This document shows, one piece after another, positions 21,945 through 32,398 of a stretch of 64,000 nucleotides of DNA (within the stretch, counting starts at the first letter, position 1; each line of letters starts with the position of its first letter). The DNA comes from Mesobacillus zeae (GTDB taxonomy: Bacteria; Bacillota; Bacilli; Bacillales; Cytobacillaceae): assembly GCF_003570705.1 (NCBI RefSeq), contig NZ_QWVT01000012.1, positions 1 to 64,000 of the forward strand, in the 5' to 3' direction. Made by a program: the position numbers and the translations under genes. The notes below the pieces were generated by a model that was not told the origin of the DNA, did not search any database, and saw nothing but the letters and a program-made list of their open reading frames with translations.

Positions 21945-22568
21945 TTAGTGCATTTGTTCCTTTTCGATCTCCCATTTAAGAGCAGTAAAAGAAGGCTTTA
22001 CAGGGAGTTGGCGGCTCGCTGTATGTATACCCCCGGCAATTGCTTTTGCCATATTCATGACAAGGTTGAGGCGGGTATTCTGCAGTACGAAGAACTCCAT
22101 AAATCCGCTGACATTGACTATCCCGGTTATATGCATTTCGCCAACCTCCGGCAAGTCTTTATTCACACCGGCTCCAGGTTTGACCGGACCTCCAGAAACA
22201 TGAATGCTCCCGACACTTTTCAGCCTTCCAAGGCAGGCATCAATTCCGATCATATAGGGATTGAAGTGCTTTTTCTTTATTTCCTCAAGCTTATCAGCAA
22301 GGTTTACTGCATGAATGGGATCGTCCAATGTTCCGTATACATGGAAGGGGGAAATCTCTTTTTCTTTCAGCAGAGTGCCGACGAGCGGACCCAATGAATC
22401 GCCTGTTGACCTGTCCGTCCCAATACAGACAAATACAATCGGGCGTGTCGTAAAGGCAGGTATACGTGAGAGGAGCCCTTCCGCGAGTTTTTCCGCTGAT
22501 TGCTCTTCCTCATGTCCGACTTTGGCTACAGGGCCTTTTTTGTCAAAAAACTGGGGTTTGAGATTCAT
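21945..22568 (-). CDS. yyaC: Spore protein YyaC (DUF1256, GPR-like fold)
   Basis: 207-aa protein of the DUF1256 family, made in sporulating Bacilli and related to the germination protease fold. The motif VFVCIGTDRSTGDSLGPLVG lies near 45-65 and the second conserved block GIDACLG follows. I chose the ATG at 22568 because AAGGAG is eight bases upstream; the GTG at 22577 would be too close to that site. It is the only minus-strand gene in this stretch, as in B. subtilis. Its substrate is not known to me. Confidence 0.9.
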   Translation of the reverse strand: MNLKPQFFDKKGPVAKVGHEEEQSAEKLAEGLLSRIPAFTTRPIVFVCIGTDRSTGDSLGPLVGTLLKEKEISPFHVYGTLDDPIHAVNLADKLEEIKKKHFNPYMIGIDACLGRLKSVGSIHVSGGPVKPGAGVNKDLPEVGEMHITGIVNVSGFMEFFVLQNTRLNLVMNMAKAIAGGIHTASRQLPVKPSFTALKWEIEKEQMH

Positions 22569-22845
22569 TGGCTCCACTCCTTCATATTCGTAGTATCAGT
22601 ATACGGAAAATTTTTGTAATCTATACATACCTGAAATGAGAAAGATTGAAACGGGTATTTTTTGCCTTTCCCAGGAAACAGCCGGTTTTTCCGAAGCAGG
22701 CAAATTCCGCGCGGATAGGAATAGTCTGGTGATACAATGAGATTTAATCATGGAATAAAAGGGAATGGTAAATTCAATGCCTTTTATCTCATTATAAAAC
22801 TTGTTAAAATAAATTTGTTTTAATTGAATTATGGTAGGTGAGTCT

Positions 22846-23727
22846 ATGAAAAAAACAGAAATCCTTGTTCAAAACACAACAGATACTATTCTCGATGAAC
22901 GTTTATGGCTGGCCTTAGGTAAAGGGACCTTGAAAATCGTTCTGATTCTATTGCTCGCAGGGCTCGTCATCAAGGTTGGAAAGCTGGCAATCCAGAATTT
23001 CTTTAAAATGAGGATAAAAGCTCCGTTGGCCCTCGTTTCCGAACGCCGTGAGGCAACGCTGGTCAAGTTGCTGGAAAATATCCTCACATATGTCGTTTAT
23101 TTCATTGTCATCATGACGGTGTTATCCATATTAACGATTGATGTTAAAGCAATGCTGGCAGGTGCAGGGATTGTCGGCTTGGCTGTCGGCTTTGGAGCAC
23201 AGAGTCTTGTAAAGGATGTTATTACAGGTTTCTTTATTATCTTCGAGGATCAGTTTTCTGTAGGCGACTTTGTCAGGATTGGCCAATTTGAAGGCACTGT
23301 GGAAGAAATTGGTCTGAGAACGACGAAGATTAAGAGCTTTACAGGTGAATTAAACATCCTGCCGAACGGCAGCATCGTTGAAGTTACTAACTTCTCCCTA
23401 TATAACAGCGTTGTAGTTCTTGATATTGGTGTATCGTATAACAGTGATATTCAATACACAGAAAGAGTTTTACAGGAATTGCTCGATAAGCTTCCCGAGA
23501 AATACGAAGAATTGGTGAAGCCTCCTGAATTGCTTGGAGTCCAGAACTTTGGCGCATCCGAGGTAGTATTGAGAATTGTGGCAGAGACGGTTCCAATGAA
23601 GCACTGGTACATTGGAAGGGAACTGCGAAAGGAAATAAAGCTCGTCCTAGACGAGCATGGCATTGAGATTCCGTACCCGCATATGGTCATGTATTCAAAG
23701 CAGGAAAAGAGTACTGGAAAACAGTAA
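22846..23727 (+). CDS. MscS-family mechanosensitive ion channel
   Basis: 293-aa small-conductance mechanosensitive channel that releases solutes on osmotic downshock. Three membrane segments lie in about 20-150. The pore-lining helix and conserved loop AGIVGLAVGFGAQSLVKDVI is followed by FEDQFSVGDFVRIGQFEGTV, the start of the beta domain. The ATG at 22846 follows TAGGTGA by four bases; an ATG five codons earlier lacks a site. It lies between yyaC and yyzM. Confidence 0.92.
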   Translation: MKKTEILVQNTTDTILDERLWLALGKGTLKIVLILLLAGLVIKVGKLAIQNFFKMRIKAPLALVSERREATLVKLLENILTYVVYFIVIMTVLSILTIDVKAMLAGAGIVGLAVGFGAQSLVKDVITGFFIIFEDQFSVGDFVRIGQFEGTVEEIGLRTTKIKSFTGELNILPNGSIVEVTNFSLYNSVVVLDIGVSYNSDIQYTERVLQELLDKLPEKYEELVKPPELLGVQNFGASEVVLRIVAETVPMKHWYIGRELRKEIKLVLDEHGIEIPYPHMVMYSKQEKSTGKQ

Positions 23728-23757
23728 TATCAATGATGGCAACTGGAGGTAAAGAAT

Positions 23758-23955
23758 TTGGAGCAGAAGGAATTCCAGCTGAACGATGTGGTCGAAATGA
23801 AAAAATCCCATCCATGCGGGGCCAACAGGTGGAAGATTATCAGGATGGGAATGGATTTCCGCATTAAATGTGAAGGATGCGGACACAGCGTCATGATTCC
23901 TAGAAAAGAGTTTACCCGAAAGGTAAAAAAGATTCTCGAGAGGCAGGGAGATTAA
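23758..23955 (+). CDS. yyzM: DUF951 zinc-ribbon-like protein (YyzM)
   Basis: 65-aa protein of the DUF951 family, conserved upstream of ychF in Bacilli. It has the motif MKKSHPCGANRWKIIRMG and a CEGCGHSVMIPR segment, with a Cys at each end that could bind metal. The start is TTG with GGAGGT eight bases upstream. Function unknown. Confidence 0.85.
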   Translation: MEQKEFQLNDVVEMKKSHPCGANRWKIIRMGMDFRIKCEGCGHSVMIPRKEFTRKVKKILERQGD

Positions 23956-24021
23956 TCCTGCTTCTTTTTTTAACAGTTACCGGAGAAAATGAAAGAAGAG
24001 GCAGAAAAAGGAGGGGTGGAG

Positions 24022-26008
24022 ATGGCTGAGGTATATCATTCAGCCTGTCCGCTGAACTGCTGGGACAGCTGTGGATTTAATGTAACGGTCGAGGACGGAA
24101 AAGTCACCAAAGTGGAAGGCGATCCTGAACACCCGATCACGAAAGGGAAAATATGCGGCCGGGGAAGAATGCTTGAACAAAGAGCAAACTCAGATACACG
24201 GCTTTTATATCCATTAAAAAAAATAAACGGGAAGTTCGAGCGGATTTCATGGGAAGCAGCACTTGATGAGATTGCAGCAACAATGAAGCAGAATAAAGAG
24301 AAGTACGGTTCAGCCTCCATCCTGCACAGCCATGATTATGCCAATGGCGGATTGCCTGTCCAACCTTAACAGCCGCTTCTTCAACTGTTTTGGAGGTGTG
24401 ACAGAACTGACCGGTTCGATTTGCTGGGGGGCGGGGGTCGAAGCACAGTGCCGGGATTTTGGCGATGCTTACAGCCATGCACCCAGTGATCTTGCCTATA
24501 GCAGGAACATAGTGATTTGGGGCAGGAATGTCGCCAGGACGAATATGCATCTCTATGAAAATCTTCGAAAAGCAAAAGCAGACGGCGCAAGACTGTTGGT
24601 GATCGACCCAATTTTCAACAGCACGGCCAAAATGGCCGATGAATATATCTCAGTCAAGCCGGGGTATGATGGATTACTGGCGGCAGGAATCCTGAAGGAA
24701 CTGCTGCGCCTTGGCCTTGAAGACCGGGAATTCATCGAAAACCATATGAAAGGGTCTACGGATCTCTTTGAGCTGATTAACAGCATTTCGCTTGAACGAA
24801 TCAGTGAAATGGCCGAAGTCCCTATGGAATCCATCACCATGCTCGCAAAAGTATACGGGCAGCCTCCCGTGTCAACCATGCTTGGTCTTGGTATGCAGCG
24901 TTACCGCAACGGGGGGAGCACCATCTCCCTAATTAGTGCCCTTGCTGCAGTAAGCGGAAATGTCGGCATACAGGGCGGAGGAGCGAACTATGCAAACAGG
25001 CAGGTAGGGCAGAGTTTTGATTATGAACCGCTCACCATGCCGCATCGGAATACCGGAGGGCGGAGCTTCACGATGATGAAGCAGGCCGAAGGGATACTCA
25101 CGGCAAAAGACCCGGAGATCAAAATGGCGTTTGTGACATGCGGGAATCCGCTGACCCAGCTTCCAGACACAAACAAAGCGGCCAAGGCATTCTCGTCGAT
25201 TAAAACGCTCGTTGTTGTGGACCAGTTCATGACCGATACGGCAGAGCTGGCGGATTATGTCCTTCCGGCAGCTGCACCCTTTGAGATGGAAGATATATAT
25301 TATTCCTCGATGTACCACCATTATGTTAACCATGGACCAAAGCTTGCCGACCCGCCGGGGGAGGCTAAACCGGATGCATGGATATGGACTGAACTCGCTG
25401 CAAGGCTTGGTATGCGGGATGACTTTTCTTTTTCAAGGGAAGAAATGCTGAAGCTTGGGATGTCATCCATGGAGAAGCATGGAATCAATCTGGATCAACT
25501 AAGATTGGAGAAATATGCGGAGCTGCCTGTTGATGTTGTTCCTTGGCATGACCGTAAATTTAAAACAAGGAGCGGTAAGTATGAGTTCAGCTACTCAGGA
25601 AAAAGTATTTCTTTATTACTCCCAAATGAGACGATATGGAGTAATCCCGTTCTGGCTGAAAAATACCCTTACTCTTTGCTAAGCATCCACCCGCTACGTT
25701 CCAACCATTCGCAGCATTATCACTTATTTTCACCAGAGCCATCCGTCAAGGTAGAGGTCTCAGCAGATGTGGCGGCTGAAAAGGGGATTTCAGAAGGGGA
25801 TAGAGTGCGAGTGTGGAATGGTCGCGGGGAGCTTGAGGGAAAAGCATCCATCATGAAAAAAGCCCACCGCGGAACAATCAATGTGGATGAAGGCCTCAGC
25901 AGAAGGTTTGGAGGCCCTGTCAATGTTCTTACTCCCGATCTTGAGAGTGATAATGGAATGGGAAGCACACTGTACGATTGCCTCGTCAATATTGAAAAAA
26001 TCGGCTAG
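24022..26008 (+). pseudogene. yyaE: Molybdopterin oxidoreductase (YyaE-like), split by a frameshift
   Basis: Together the two parts encode a 660-aa or so molybdopterin-dependent oxidoreductase of unknown substrate, like B. subtilis YyaE at the same locus. The N-terminal part (24022-24369) has the Fe-S motif ACPLNCWDSCGF and GKICGRGR, and ends early. The remainder continues in the next frame with FGGVTELTGSICWGAG and WGRNVARTN. Homology passes from GGL to LSNLNSRFFN across position 24355, where one extra C shifts the frame. The base is not in a homopolymer. The start has AAGGAGGGG upstream. If the base is real, the enzyme is lost; if it is a sequencing error, the gene is intact. Confidence 0.85.
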
Positions 26009-26115
26009 TCTATACAGGGCAGCCTCAAGCTGGATTCGGTCTGCTCCAGTCCATATGCTGCTAGACGGGCGCTTGTCTTTTTGACAGGGACTCTCTATAA
26101 TTGTGAGAGGCAAAA

Positions 26116-26143
26116 TTGTTCCGAGCTATTACCAGGTTATAAT
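26116..26143 (+). promoter_or_regulatory. Promoter of ychF
   Basis: TTGTTC (26116-26121) and TATAAT (26138-26143) with a 16-bp spacer, 30 bp before the ychF ATG. Confidence 0.6.
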
Positions 26144-26173
26144 AGATAAACTTTTACTAGAGGAGTGACAAGG

Positions 26174-27274
26174 ATGGCCTTGACAGCAGGTATTGTTGGA
26201 CTTCCAAATGTAGGGAAGTCCACATTGTTCAACGCAATAACTCAGGCAGGTGCGGAGTCTGCTAACTATCCGTTCTGTACGATTGACCCAAATGTAGGGA
26301 TTGTTGAAGTTCCCGACCACCGATTGAATAAACTGACGGAGCTAGTCCAGCCAAAGAAGACGGTTCCAACAGCATTTGAATTCACTGACATCGCCGGTAT
26401 TGTAAAAGGCGCGAGCAAAGGAGAAGGGCTAGGAAACAAATTCCTATCCCACATCCGTGAAGTGGATGCTATCTGCCAGGTTGTCCGCTGCTTTGCGGAC
26501 GATAATATTACCCATGTCTCTGGAAAAGTGAATCCGATTGATGATATAGAAGTAATCAATTTGGAGCTGATCCTTGCAGACCTTGAATCCGTTGAAAAGC
26601 GGATTGGCCGGGTTGGAAAAATGGCGAAACAAAAAGACAAGGATGCAATGGTAGAGTTTCCTCTTTTGACAAGGCTGCAGGAAGCACTTGAAAACGAGAA
26701 GCCTGCCCGCACAGTTGAATTTACCGAAGAAGAGGCAAAAGTCATCAAACATCTTCACTTGCTCACAACAAAGCCGATGCTTTATGTAGCAAATGTCGGT
26801 GAAGATGATATTGCGGATCCTTCTGAGAATGAGTACGTGAGCCAGGTGCGCGAGTTTGCCCAAAAAGACAACGCCGAAGTGATTGTCGTCTGTGCCAAGA
26901 TCGAAGAAGAGATTTCAGAATTGGAAGGCGAAGAAAAAGAGATGTTCCTATCAGAACTCGGCATTGAAGAGTCAGGGCTTGACCAGCTGATCAGGGCGAC
27001 ATATAGCCTGCTTGGCCTTGCAACATACTTTACTGCAGGTGTGCAGGAAGTCCGCGCCTGGACATTCCGCCGCGGCATGAAGGCTCCTCAATGCGCAGGG
27101 GTTATCCATTCTGACTTCGAGAGAGGTTTTATCCGCGCAGAGACTGTTTCTTATGATGACCTTTTGGCAGCCGGCTCAATGGGCGCTGCAAAAGAAGCTG
27201 GAAAAGTCAGACTCGAAGGAAAAGAATATGAAGTGAAGGATGGAGACATCATCCATTTCCGCTTCAACGTATAA
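26174..27274 (+). CDS. ychF: Redox-regulated ATPase YchF (YyaF)
   Basis: 366-aa Obg-family protein that prefers ATP over GTP and binds ribosomes. It opens MALTAGIVGLPNVGKST with the P-loop at 8-16, followed by FTDIAGIVKGASKGEGLGNK, and ends in a TGS domain (FRRGMKAPQCAGVIHSDFE). The ATG follows GAGGAGTGA by five bases; the open frame reaches three codons further up. A strong terminator follows. Confidence 0.96.
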   Translation: MALTAGIVGLPNVGKSTLFNAITQAGAESANYPFCTIDPNVGIVEVPDHRLNKLTELVQPKKTVPTAFEFTDIAGIVKGASKGEGLGNKFLSHIREVDAICQVVRCFADDNITHVSGKVNPIDDIEVINLELILADLESVEKRIGRVGKMAKQKDKDAMVEFPLLTRLQEALENEKPARTVEFTEEEAKVIKHLHLLTTKPMLYVANVGEDDIADPSENEYVSQVREFAQKDNAEVIVVCAKIEEEISELEGEEKEMFLSELGIEESGLDQLIRATYSLLGLATYFTAGVQEVRAWTFRRGMKAPQCAGVIHSDFERGFIRAETVSYDDLLAAGSMGAAKEAGKVRLEGKEYEVKDGDIIHFRFNV

Positions 27275-27287
27275 TCTATGCCGCACT

Positions 27288-27316
27288 CGCCCCTGAATTG
27301 GGGCGTTTTATTTTTT
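27288..27316 (+). terminator. Terminator after ychF
   Basis: CGCCCC and GGGGCG pair over loop TGAATT (27288-27305), followed by a T-rich tract TTTTATTTTTT. Confidence 0.85.
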
Positions 27317-27414
27317 GATTCATACGATGATGAAATGGACAAAAAAGCGAACGTATGTTAGTGTTTTAGGTGAGGGTAGAAGAGGAAATCTTTCATTTTG
27401 CATCCTTTAGTAGA

Positions 27415-27443
27415 TTGCTTTCCCGGAAAACGTATGATATAAT
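27415..27443 (+). promoter_or_regulatory. Promoter of the rpsF-ssb-rpsR operon
   Basis: TTGCTT (27415-27420) and TATAAT (27438-27443) with an exact 17-bp spacer, 72 bp before rpsF. Confidence 0.82.
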
Positions 27444-27469
27444 TTCAAATTGTGAGTAATGTACAATTG

Positions 27470-27506
27470 CTCCTTGCCCTTAAGTGGGCCGTCAGACCAA
27501 AAGGAG
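27470..27506 (+). promoter_or_regulatory. S6:S18-binding leader of rpsF
   Basis: CTCCTT (27470-27475) can pair with AAGGAG (27501-27506), the ribosome site of rpsF. Inside, GCCC (27476-27479) pairs with GGGC (27486-27489), leaving CCG (27489-27491) at the junction. Known rpsF leaders in bacteria mimic the S6:S18 site of 16S rRNA with a bulged CCG and sequester the ribosome site, so the S6:S18 complex represses its own operon. The pairing is seen; the mechanism is by that family. Confidence 0.65.
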
Positions 27507-27515
27507 GTGACAGTG

Positions 27516-27803
27516 ATGAGAAAGTACGAAGTTATGTACATCATCCGACCAAATATTGAAGATGAGGCTAAAAAGGCTCTAGTTGAGCGCTTTGCCGGAA
27601 TCCTTACAGATAATGGTGCGGAGATTACAGAAGCGAAAGACTGGGGCAAGCGCCGTCTTGCATACGAAATCAATGATTTCCGCGATGGCTATTACCAACT
27701 AGTTCGCATCAGTTCTGAACCAGCAGCGGTTGAAGAATTCTCCCGTCTTGCTAAAATCAGCGAAGATATCATTCGCCATATTGTTGTTAAAGAAGAAGAA
27801 TAA
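27516..27803 (+). CDS. rpsF: 30S ribosomal protein S6
   Basis: 95-aa ribosomal protein that pairs with S18 on the platform of the small subunit. [20 protein letters not shown] is the family opening. The ATG follows AAGGAGGTGACAGTG; the upstream reading frame covers the regulatory leader and is not translated. First gene of rpsF-ssb-rpsR. Confidence 0.98.
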   Translation: MRKYEVMYIIRPNIEDEAKKALVERFAGILTDNGAEITEAKDWGKRRLAYEINDFRDGYYQLVRISSEPAAVEEFSRLAKISEDIIRHIVVKEEE

Positions 27804-27835
27804 AACTATTTTCAAATATAACTTTCAGCTTTGAA

Positions 27836-27851
27836 TGTTTCACGTGAAACA
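27836..27851. other. parS: parS site between rpsF and ssb
   Basis: TGTTTCACGTGAAACA, a perfect 16-bp parS palindrome in the operon's intergenic gap, 25 bp before the ssb start. ParB bound here would sit on the ssb message region. Reading through it in frame gives the false N-terminus MFHVKH. Confidence 0.97.
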
Positions 27852-27876
27852 TTGCTGGAGGAAGGAGTTGATTCTG

Positions 27877-28389
27877 ATGATGAACCGTGTAATTCTTGTC
27901 GGCCGCTTGACGAAGGATCCGGATTTGCGCTATACACCCAATGGCGTTGCTGTCGCATCCTTCACCCTTGCCGTAAACCGCCCGTTTACGAACCAGCAGG
28001 GAGAAAGGGAAGCAGACTTTATTAACTGTGTTGTTTGGCGTAGACCAGCTGAAAACGTTGCGAACTTCCTTAAAAAAGGAAATCTCGCAGGCGTTGATGG
28101 CCGTGTCCAGACTCGCAGCTACGAAGGACAGGACGGAAAACGTGTATATGTGACGGAAGTGCTCGCCGAGAGCGTCCAATTCCTTGAGCCAAAAGGCCAG
28201 GGTCAGGGGACAGACCGGGGATCGCAGCAGCAGCCATCTCGCCAGGGAGGGCAGGATTTCCCGTTTGGAAATCAGAATCAACGCCAAAACCAGAATCAAA
28301 ACCAAAACCAGGGTTATACCCGGGTAGATGAGGATCCATTCGCAGGTGGCGGACAAATCGACATCTCGGATGATGATCTCCCATTTTAA
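27877..28389 (+). CDS. ssb: Single-stranded DNA-binding protein SSB
   Basis: 170-aa SSB that coats single strands in replication and repair. The OB-fold opens [21 protein letters not shown] Gly/Gln/Asn-rich linker (about 110-160) leads to the acidic tip DDDLPF that recruits partner proteins. The start at 27877 follows GGAAGGAG; the longer frame begins within parS and lacks a ribosome site. Between rpsF and rpsR as in B. subtilis. Confidence 0.97.
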   Translation: MMNRVILVGRLTKDPDLRYTPNGVAVASFTLAVNRPFTNQQGEREADFINCVVWRRPAENVANFLKKGNLAGVDGRVQTRSYEGQDGKRVYVTEVLAESVQFLEPKGQGQGTDRGSQQQPSRQGGQDFPFGNQNQRQNQNQNQNQGYTRVDEDPFAGGGQIDISDDDLPF

Positions 28390-28428
28390 AACGTTTTTAA
28401 TGAGCGTAAGTATATAATCATTTCATAA

Positions 28429-28686
<258 letters not shown>

Positions 28687-28702
28687 TTCATCAATGGCTA
28701 TA

Positions 28703-28733
28703 AAAAGGCAGTGGGAGACCCCGCTGCCTTTTG
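28703..28733 (+). terminator. Terminator after rpsR
   Basis: AAAAGGCAGTGGG pairs with CCCGCTGCCTTTT (one T-G pair) over loop AGAC, ending in TTTT. Confidence 0.85.
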
Positions 28734-28850
28734 TCATATTCTTTTGGTCAGGTTCCCTGTTGAATGTATGGAGAGGACTCGTTAAAATAACGTTATGGGC
28801 ATCCGGAACAGTGCCCTTTTGCATGAAAGCTTGATAAAAGAGGTGAAGTC

Positions 28851-29798
28851 TTGAAAAATACATACAAATTGACTGAAGGGGCGGCCCTGCTGGCAGTTTT
28901 TTCGGTGCTGCTGTTAATGACCCTGTACATCCCGGTGGTTGGATCGATAACCTCACTTTTCCTTCCGCTCCCATTTATCATGTACGCTGCTAAAAGCGGC
29001 TGGAAGAGCTCGGCTGTTTTTATGATAGCTGCAATCCTGCTCTCCCTTATTATCGGGTCATGGCTCGCTATTCCATTTACATTGTCGCTTGGACTGACAG
29101 GTATTGTCATGGGTTTGGCCATAAGGGAAAAGAAAAGCCGCCAAATGGTATATGTGGCAGGCTCGCTCGTTTTCCTCGTCAACATTGTCGCAATATATGG
29201 CATCTCCGTCAAGTTCTTTGATATCAATTTCATTAAAGAAATGATGGATGCACTCAGACGGTCAATAGACATGTCTATCGGTATGCTTAAAGGGATGGGG
29301 CAGCCTGCCGATGAGAAAATGATTCAGCAGTGGACTGATTCAATCGATTTATTGGAAGTCCTGCTGCCAAGCCTATTCGTCATTTTTGCATTCGTAAATG
29401 TGCTCATCACCCAGCTCGTCTCCTTTCCAATCCTCAAGAGATTTGGGATCCAGATTGCAGGCTGGAAGCCATTCAGGGAAATTACGGTTCCCAAAAGCGT
29501 GCTCTGGTATTATTTACTGACACTTTTAGCTTCGATGCTATTCAAACCTGAAGAGGGAACATACTGGTATATTGCACTTGCCAATCTTGTATTTATCCTG
29601 CAGTTCCTCATGGTTATTCAGGGTCTGTCATTCCTGTTCTATGTCGCCTATTTTAAAGGGTATTCGAAAGCATGGGCTGTTGCCGCAGCTTTCCTTGCTT
29701 TTCTGATTCCGATTGTTTTTTATATCATTAGGATATTAGGTATAATTGATATAGGTTTTGACTTGAGAAAAAGGCTGGGGAGAAATGATCAGAAATAA
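28851..29798 (+). CDS. yybS: DUF2232 membrane protein (YybS)
   Basis: 315-aa polytopic membrane protein conserved upstream of gdpP in Bacilli. It has about eight hydrophobic helices, a polar loop around 125-165, and no motif that shows a reaction. The start is TTG preceded by AGAGGTGAAG. Distant similarity of this family to membrane transport S-components is known, but no substrate is evident. Confidence 0.88.
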   Translation: MKNTYKLTEGAALLAVFSVLLLMTLYIPVVGSITSLFLPLPFIMYAAKSGWKSSAVFMIAAILLSLIIGSWLAIPFTLSLGLTGIVMGLAIREKKSRQMVYVAGSLVFLVNIVAIYGISVKFFDINFIKEMMDALRRSIDMSIGMLKGMGQPADEKMIQQWTDSIDLLEVLLPSLFVIFAFVNVLITQLVSFPILKRFGIQIAGWKPFREITVPKSVLWYYLLTLLASMLFKPEEGTYWYIALANLVFILQFLMVIQGLSFLFYVAYFKGYSKAWAVAAAFLAFLIPIVFYIIRILGIIDIGFDLRKRLGRNDQK

Positions 29799-29818
29799 CT
29801 GCACTGGGAGCTGAGCAA

Positions 29819-31792
29819 ATGCCTTCATATTTGGAAAGGCGGCAAATACGCTATCCCATGTACGGATTAATGGCTGTTACCCTGTTTATTCTGGGAGGAC
29901 TGTCTTACTATAATCTCGCGCTTGGGGCAATAGGATTCGTTATTACCGCCATCCTGATTTACTTTTTGTTTCAGGTTAATTTTAAATTCAGGAAAGAAAC
30001 GGAAGAGTATATTTCAACCTTGTCCTACCGCGTCAAAAAGGTAGGGGAAGAAGCTTTAATGGAGATGCCGATTGGAATCATGCTGATCAATGATGATTAT
30101 TTCGTTGAATGGACCAATCCGTTTATGGCTTCATGCTTTCAGGAGGATACTCTTGTCGGCAGGTCGCTGTATGATGTAGCTGAAGCTGTTGTTCCATTAA
30201 TCAAGCAGGAAGTGGAAACGGAAATCATTTCACTTCATGACCGCAAATTCCGGGTGATCCATAAAACGGAAGAGCGCCTCCTGTACTTTTTCGATGTAAC
30301 GGAACAGACAGAAATTGAAAAAATGTATAATGATGAACGGACCGTCATATCCATCATTTATCTTGATAACTATGATGAACTCACGCAGGGTATGGATGAC
30401 CAGACACGAAGCAATTTGAATAATATTGTCACATCCATTCTCAATAAATGGGCCACGAATAATGGCGTTTTCCTTAAACGTATTTCCTCTGAACGCTATA
30501 TTGGCGTCTTCAATGAGAGCATTCTCCATTTGCTTGAAAAGGGAAAATTCACCATACTGGATGAGGTAAGGGAGACCACTTCCAAGCAGAATGTGCCGCT
30601 GACGCTTAGCATAGGTGTTGGCACAGGCGTCTCGTCGCTGCCAGAACTGGGAACGCAGGCGCAATCCAGCCTTGATTTGGCTCTTGGCAGGGGCGGAGAC
30701 CAGGTGTCCATCAAGCAGCCAAACGGGAAAGTCAAGTTCTACGGCGGGAAGACCAACCCGGTTGAAAAACGGACCAGGGTAAGGGCAAGGGTGATTTCCC
30801 ATGCGCTGAAGGAACTGATTACCGAAAGTGACAAAGTGCTGATCATGGGCCATAAGAACCCTGATATGGACGCAATCGGGTCCTGCATCGGGATATTAAA
30901 AGTAGCGCAAATGAATAAGCGTGATGGCTATATTGTCTATAACAAAAATGAAGCGGAATCAGGCGTACGGAGAATGATGGATGAGATCAGGAATAACGAA
31001 GCTTTGTACGCTCGCTTTATAACGCCTGAACAGGCTTATGAGCTTTCCACGGACGATACGCTTCTCGTTGTTGTCGATACGCATAAGCCATCTCTTGTGA
31101 TGGACGAAAGGCTGCTTAACAGGCTGGAAAAAGTGATTGTCATTGACCATCACCGCAGGGGAGAGGAATTCATCAAAAACCCGATGCTGGTTTATATGGA
31201 ACCTTATGCCTCCTCGACTGCGGAACTGGTAACTGAACTGCTCGAATACCAGCCGAAAAACGGTAAAATTCAAATGCTTGAAGCAACGGCGCTGCTTGCC
31301 GGCATCATTGTGGATACAAAGAGCTTTACGCTGAGGACCGGTTCGAGGACGTTCGATGCCGCTTCCTATTTACGGAGCCATGGAGCTGACACTGTCCTAG
31401 TGCAAAAGTTTTTAAAAGAGGATATCAAAACGTACATCAAACGTGCTAAAATCATCGAAAATGTGTATTTTCACCGTGATGGAATTGTCATCGCAAGAGC
31501 TGACGACGATCAGATATGCGATCAGGTACTGATTGCCCAGTCAGCAGATACGCTCCTGACAATGGATAGTGTAACCGCATCCTTTGTCATCTCGAGGAGA
31601 GCTGACCAATTGGTTGGGATTAGCGCGCGCTCACTGGGAGAGGTCAATGTCCAGGTCATCATGGAACATTTGAATGGCGGCGGCCATTTAACCAATGCGG
31701 CGACACAGCTTGCCGATATGTCGATGGACGAGGCTGAGGAAATGCTGAAAACGGCCATTGATGAATATATAGAAGGAGGAACAAAAGAATGA
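29819..31792 (+). CDS. gdpP: Cyclic-di-AMP phosphodiesterase GdpP
   Basis: 657-aa membrane phosphodiesterase that degrades c-di-AMP. Two membrane helices lie within residues 14-50, a PAS-like domain in about 80-150, a degenerate GGDEF domain in about 170-300, then the DHH catalytic domain with [11 protein letters not shown] at 344 and DHH at 443-445, and the DHHA1 domain near the end with [10 protein letters not shown]. It overlaps rplI by four bases (ATGA) and follows yybS by 20 bp, so the three are likely one unit. Levels of c-di-AMP affect potassium balance and wall antibiotics in relatives. Confidence 0.95.
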   Translation: MPSYLERRQIRYPMYGLMAVTLFILGGLSYYNLALGAIGFVITAILIYFLFQVNFKFRKETEEYISTLSYRVKKVGEEALMEMPIGIMLINDDYFVEWTNPFMASCFQEDTLVGRSLYDVAEAVVPLIKQEVETEIISLHDRKFRVIHKTEERLLYFFDVTEQTEIEKMYNDERTVISIIYLDNYDELTQGMDDQTRSNLNNIVTSILNKWATNNGVFLKRISSERYIGVFNESILHLLEKGKFTILDEVRETTSKQNVPLTLSIGVGTGVSSLPELGTQAQSSLDLALGRGGDQVSIKQPNGKVKFYGGKTNPVEKRTRVRARVISHALKELITESDKVLIMGHKNPDMDAIGSCIGILKVAQMNKRDGYIVYNKNEAESGVRRMMDEIRNNEALYARFITPEQAYELSTDDTLLVVVDTHKPSLVMDERLLNRLEKVIVIDHHRRGEEFIKNPMLVYMEPYASSTAELVTELLEYQPKNGKIQMLEATALLAGIIVDTKSFTLRTGSRTFDAASYLRSHGADTVLVQKFLKEDIKTYIKRAKIIENVYFHRDGIVIARADDDQICDQVLIAQSADTLLTMDSVTASFVISRRADQLVGISARSLGEVNVQVIMEHLNGGGHLTNAATQLADMSMDEAEEMLKTAIDEYIEGGTKE

Positions 31793-32238
31793 GAGTCATT
31801 TTCTTGAAAGACGTAAAGGGAAAAGGTAAAAAAGGGGAAGTTAAAAATGTAGCGGACGGCTATGCGCAAAATTTCCTGCTCAAGCAAGGCCTTGCTTCCG
31901 AAGCAACAAACTCTGCAATGAGCTCATTGCAAGCGCAAAAGAAAAAAGAGGAAAAGTTGGCTGAGGAAGAACTTCAGCAAGCAAAAGCGCTTAAAGAGAA
32001 GATTGAAAACCTTACAGTGGAGCTTTCGGCTAAATCTGGTGAAGGCGGCCGCTTGTTTGGGTCAATCACAAGCAAGCAGATTGCCGAAGAACTGCAGAAA
32101 AAGCACGGAATCAAGCTCGACAAGCGGAAAATCGAGCTAGAGGATGCCATCCGTTCACTAGGCGTGACAAAGGTTCCTGTTAAGCTGCACACAGAAGTGA
32201 CAGCAATAATGAATGTTCATGTAAAAGAAACCCACTAA
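31789..32238 (+). CDS. rplI: 50S ribosomal protein L9
   Basis: 149-aa two-domain ribosomal protein with the N-terminal [21 protein letters not shown], a long central helix, and a C-terminal domain. It is the family's usual length. Its ATG overlaps the gdpP stop. Confidence 0.97.
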   Translation: MRVIFLKDVKGKGKKGEVKNVADGYAQNFLLKQGLASEATNSAMSSLQAQKKKEEKLAEEELQQAKALKEKIENLTVELSAKSGEGGRLFGSITSKQIAEELQKKHGIKLDKRKIELEDAIRSLGVTKVPVKLHTEVTAIMNVHVKETH

Positions 32239-32327
32239 AATTGGCAGTTCATTTCAAACATAAACATGATAAAATAAAATAAGCACGGGAAACGCGTATA
32301 ACTGTTTTCCATGAGATGCGAAAAAAT

Positions 32328-32358
32328 GTGATTGGTCTTTTAGCTGATCACTTTTTTT
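32328..32358 (+). terminator. Terminator after rplI
   Basis: GTGATTGG pairs with CTGATCAC (two G-U pairs), ending in seven T. Confidence 0.75.
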
Positions 32359-32398
32359 CTTGATATAGGAAAAACCCTCTAGTGAAGGAGGTTTGCGG

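Noticed and set aside
27835-27876. Longer ssb start giving [10 protein letters not shown] at the N-terminus
   Set aside because: These codons come from the parS palindrome; the ribosome site GGAAGGAG points to the ATG at 27877.
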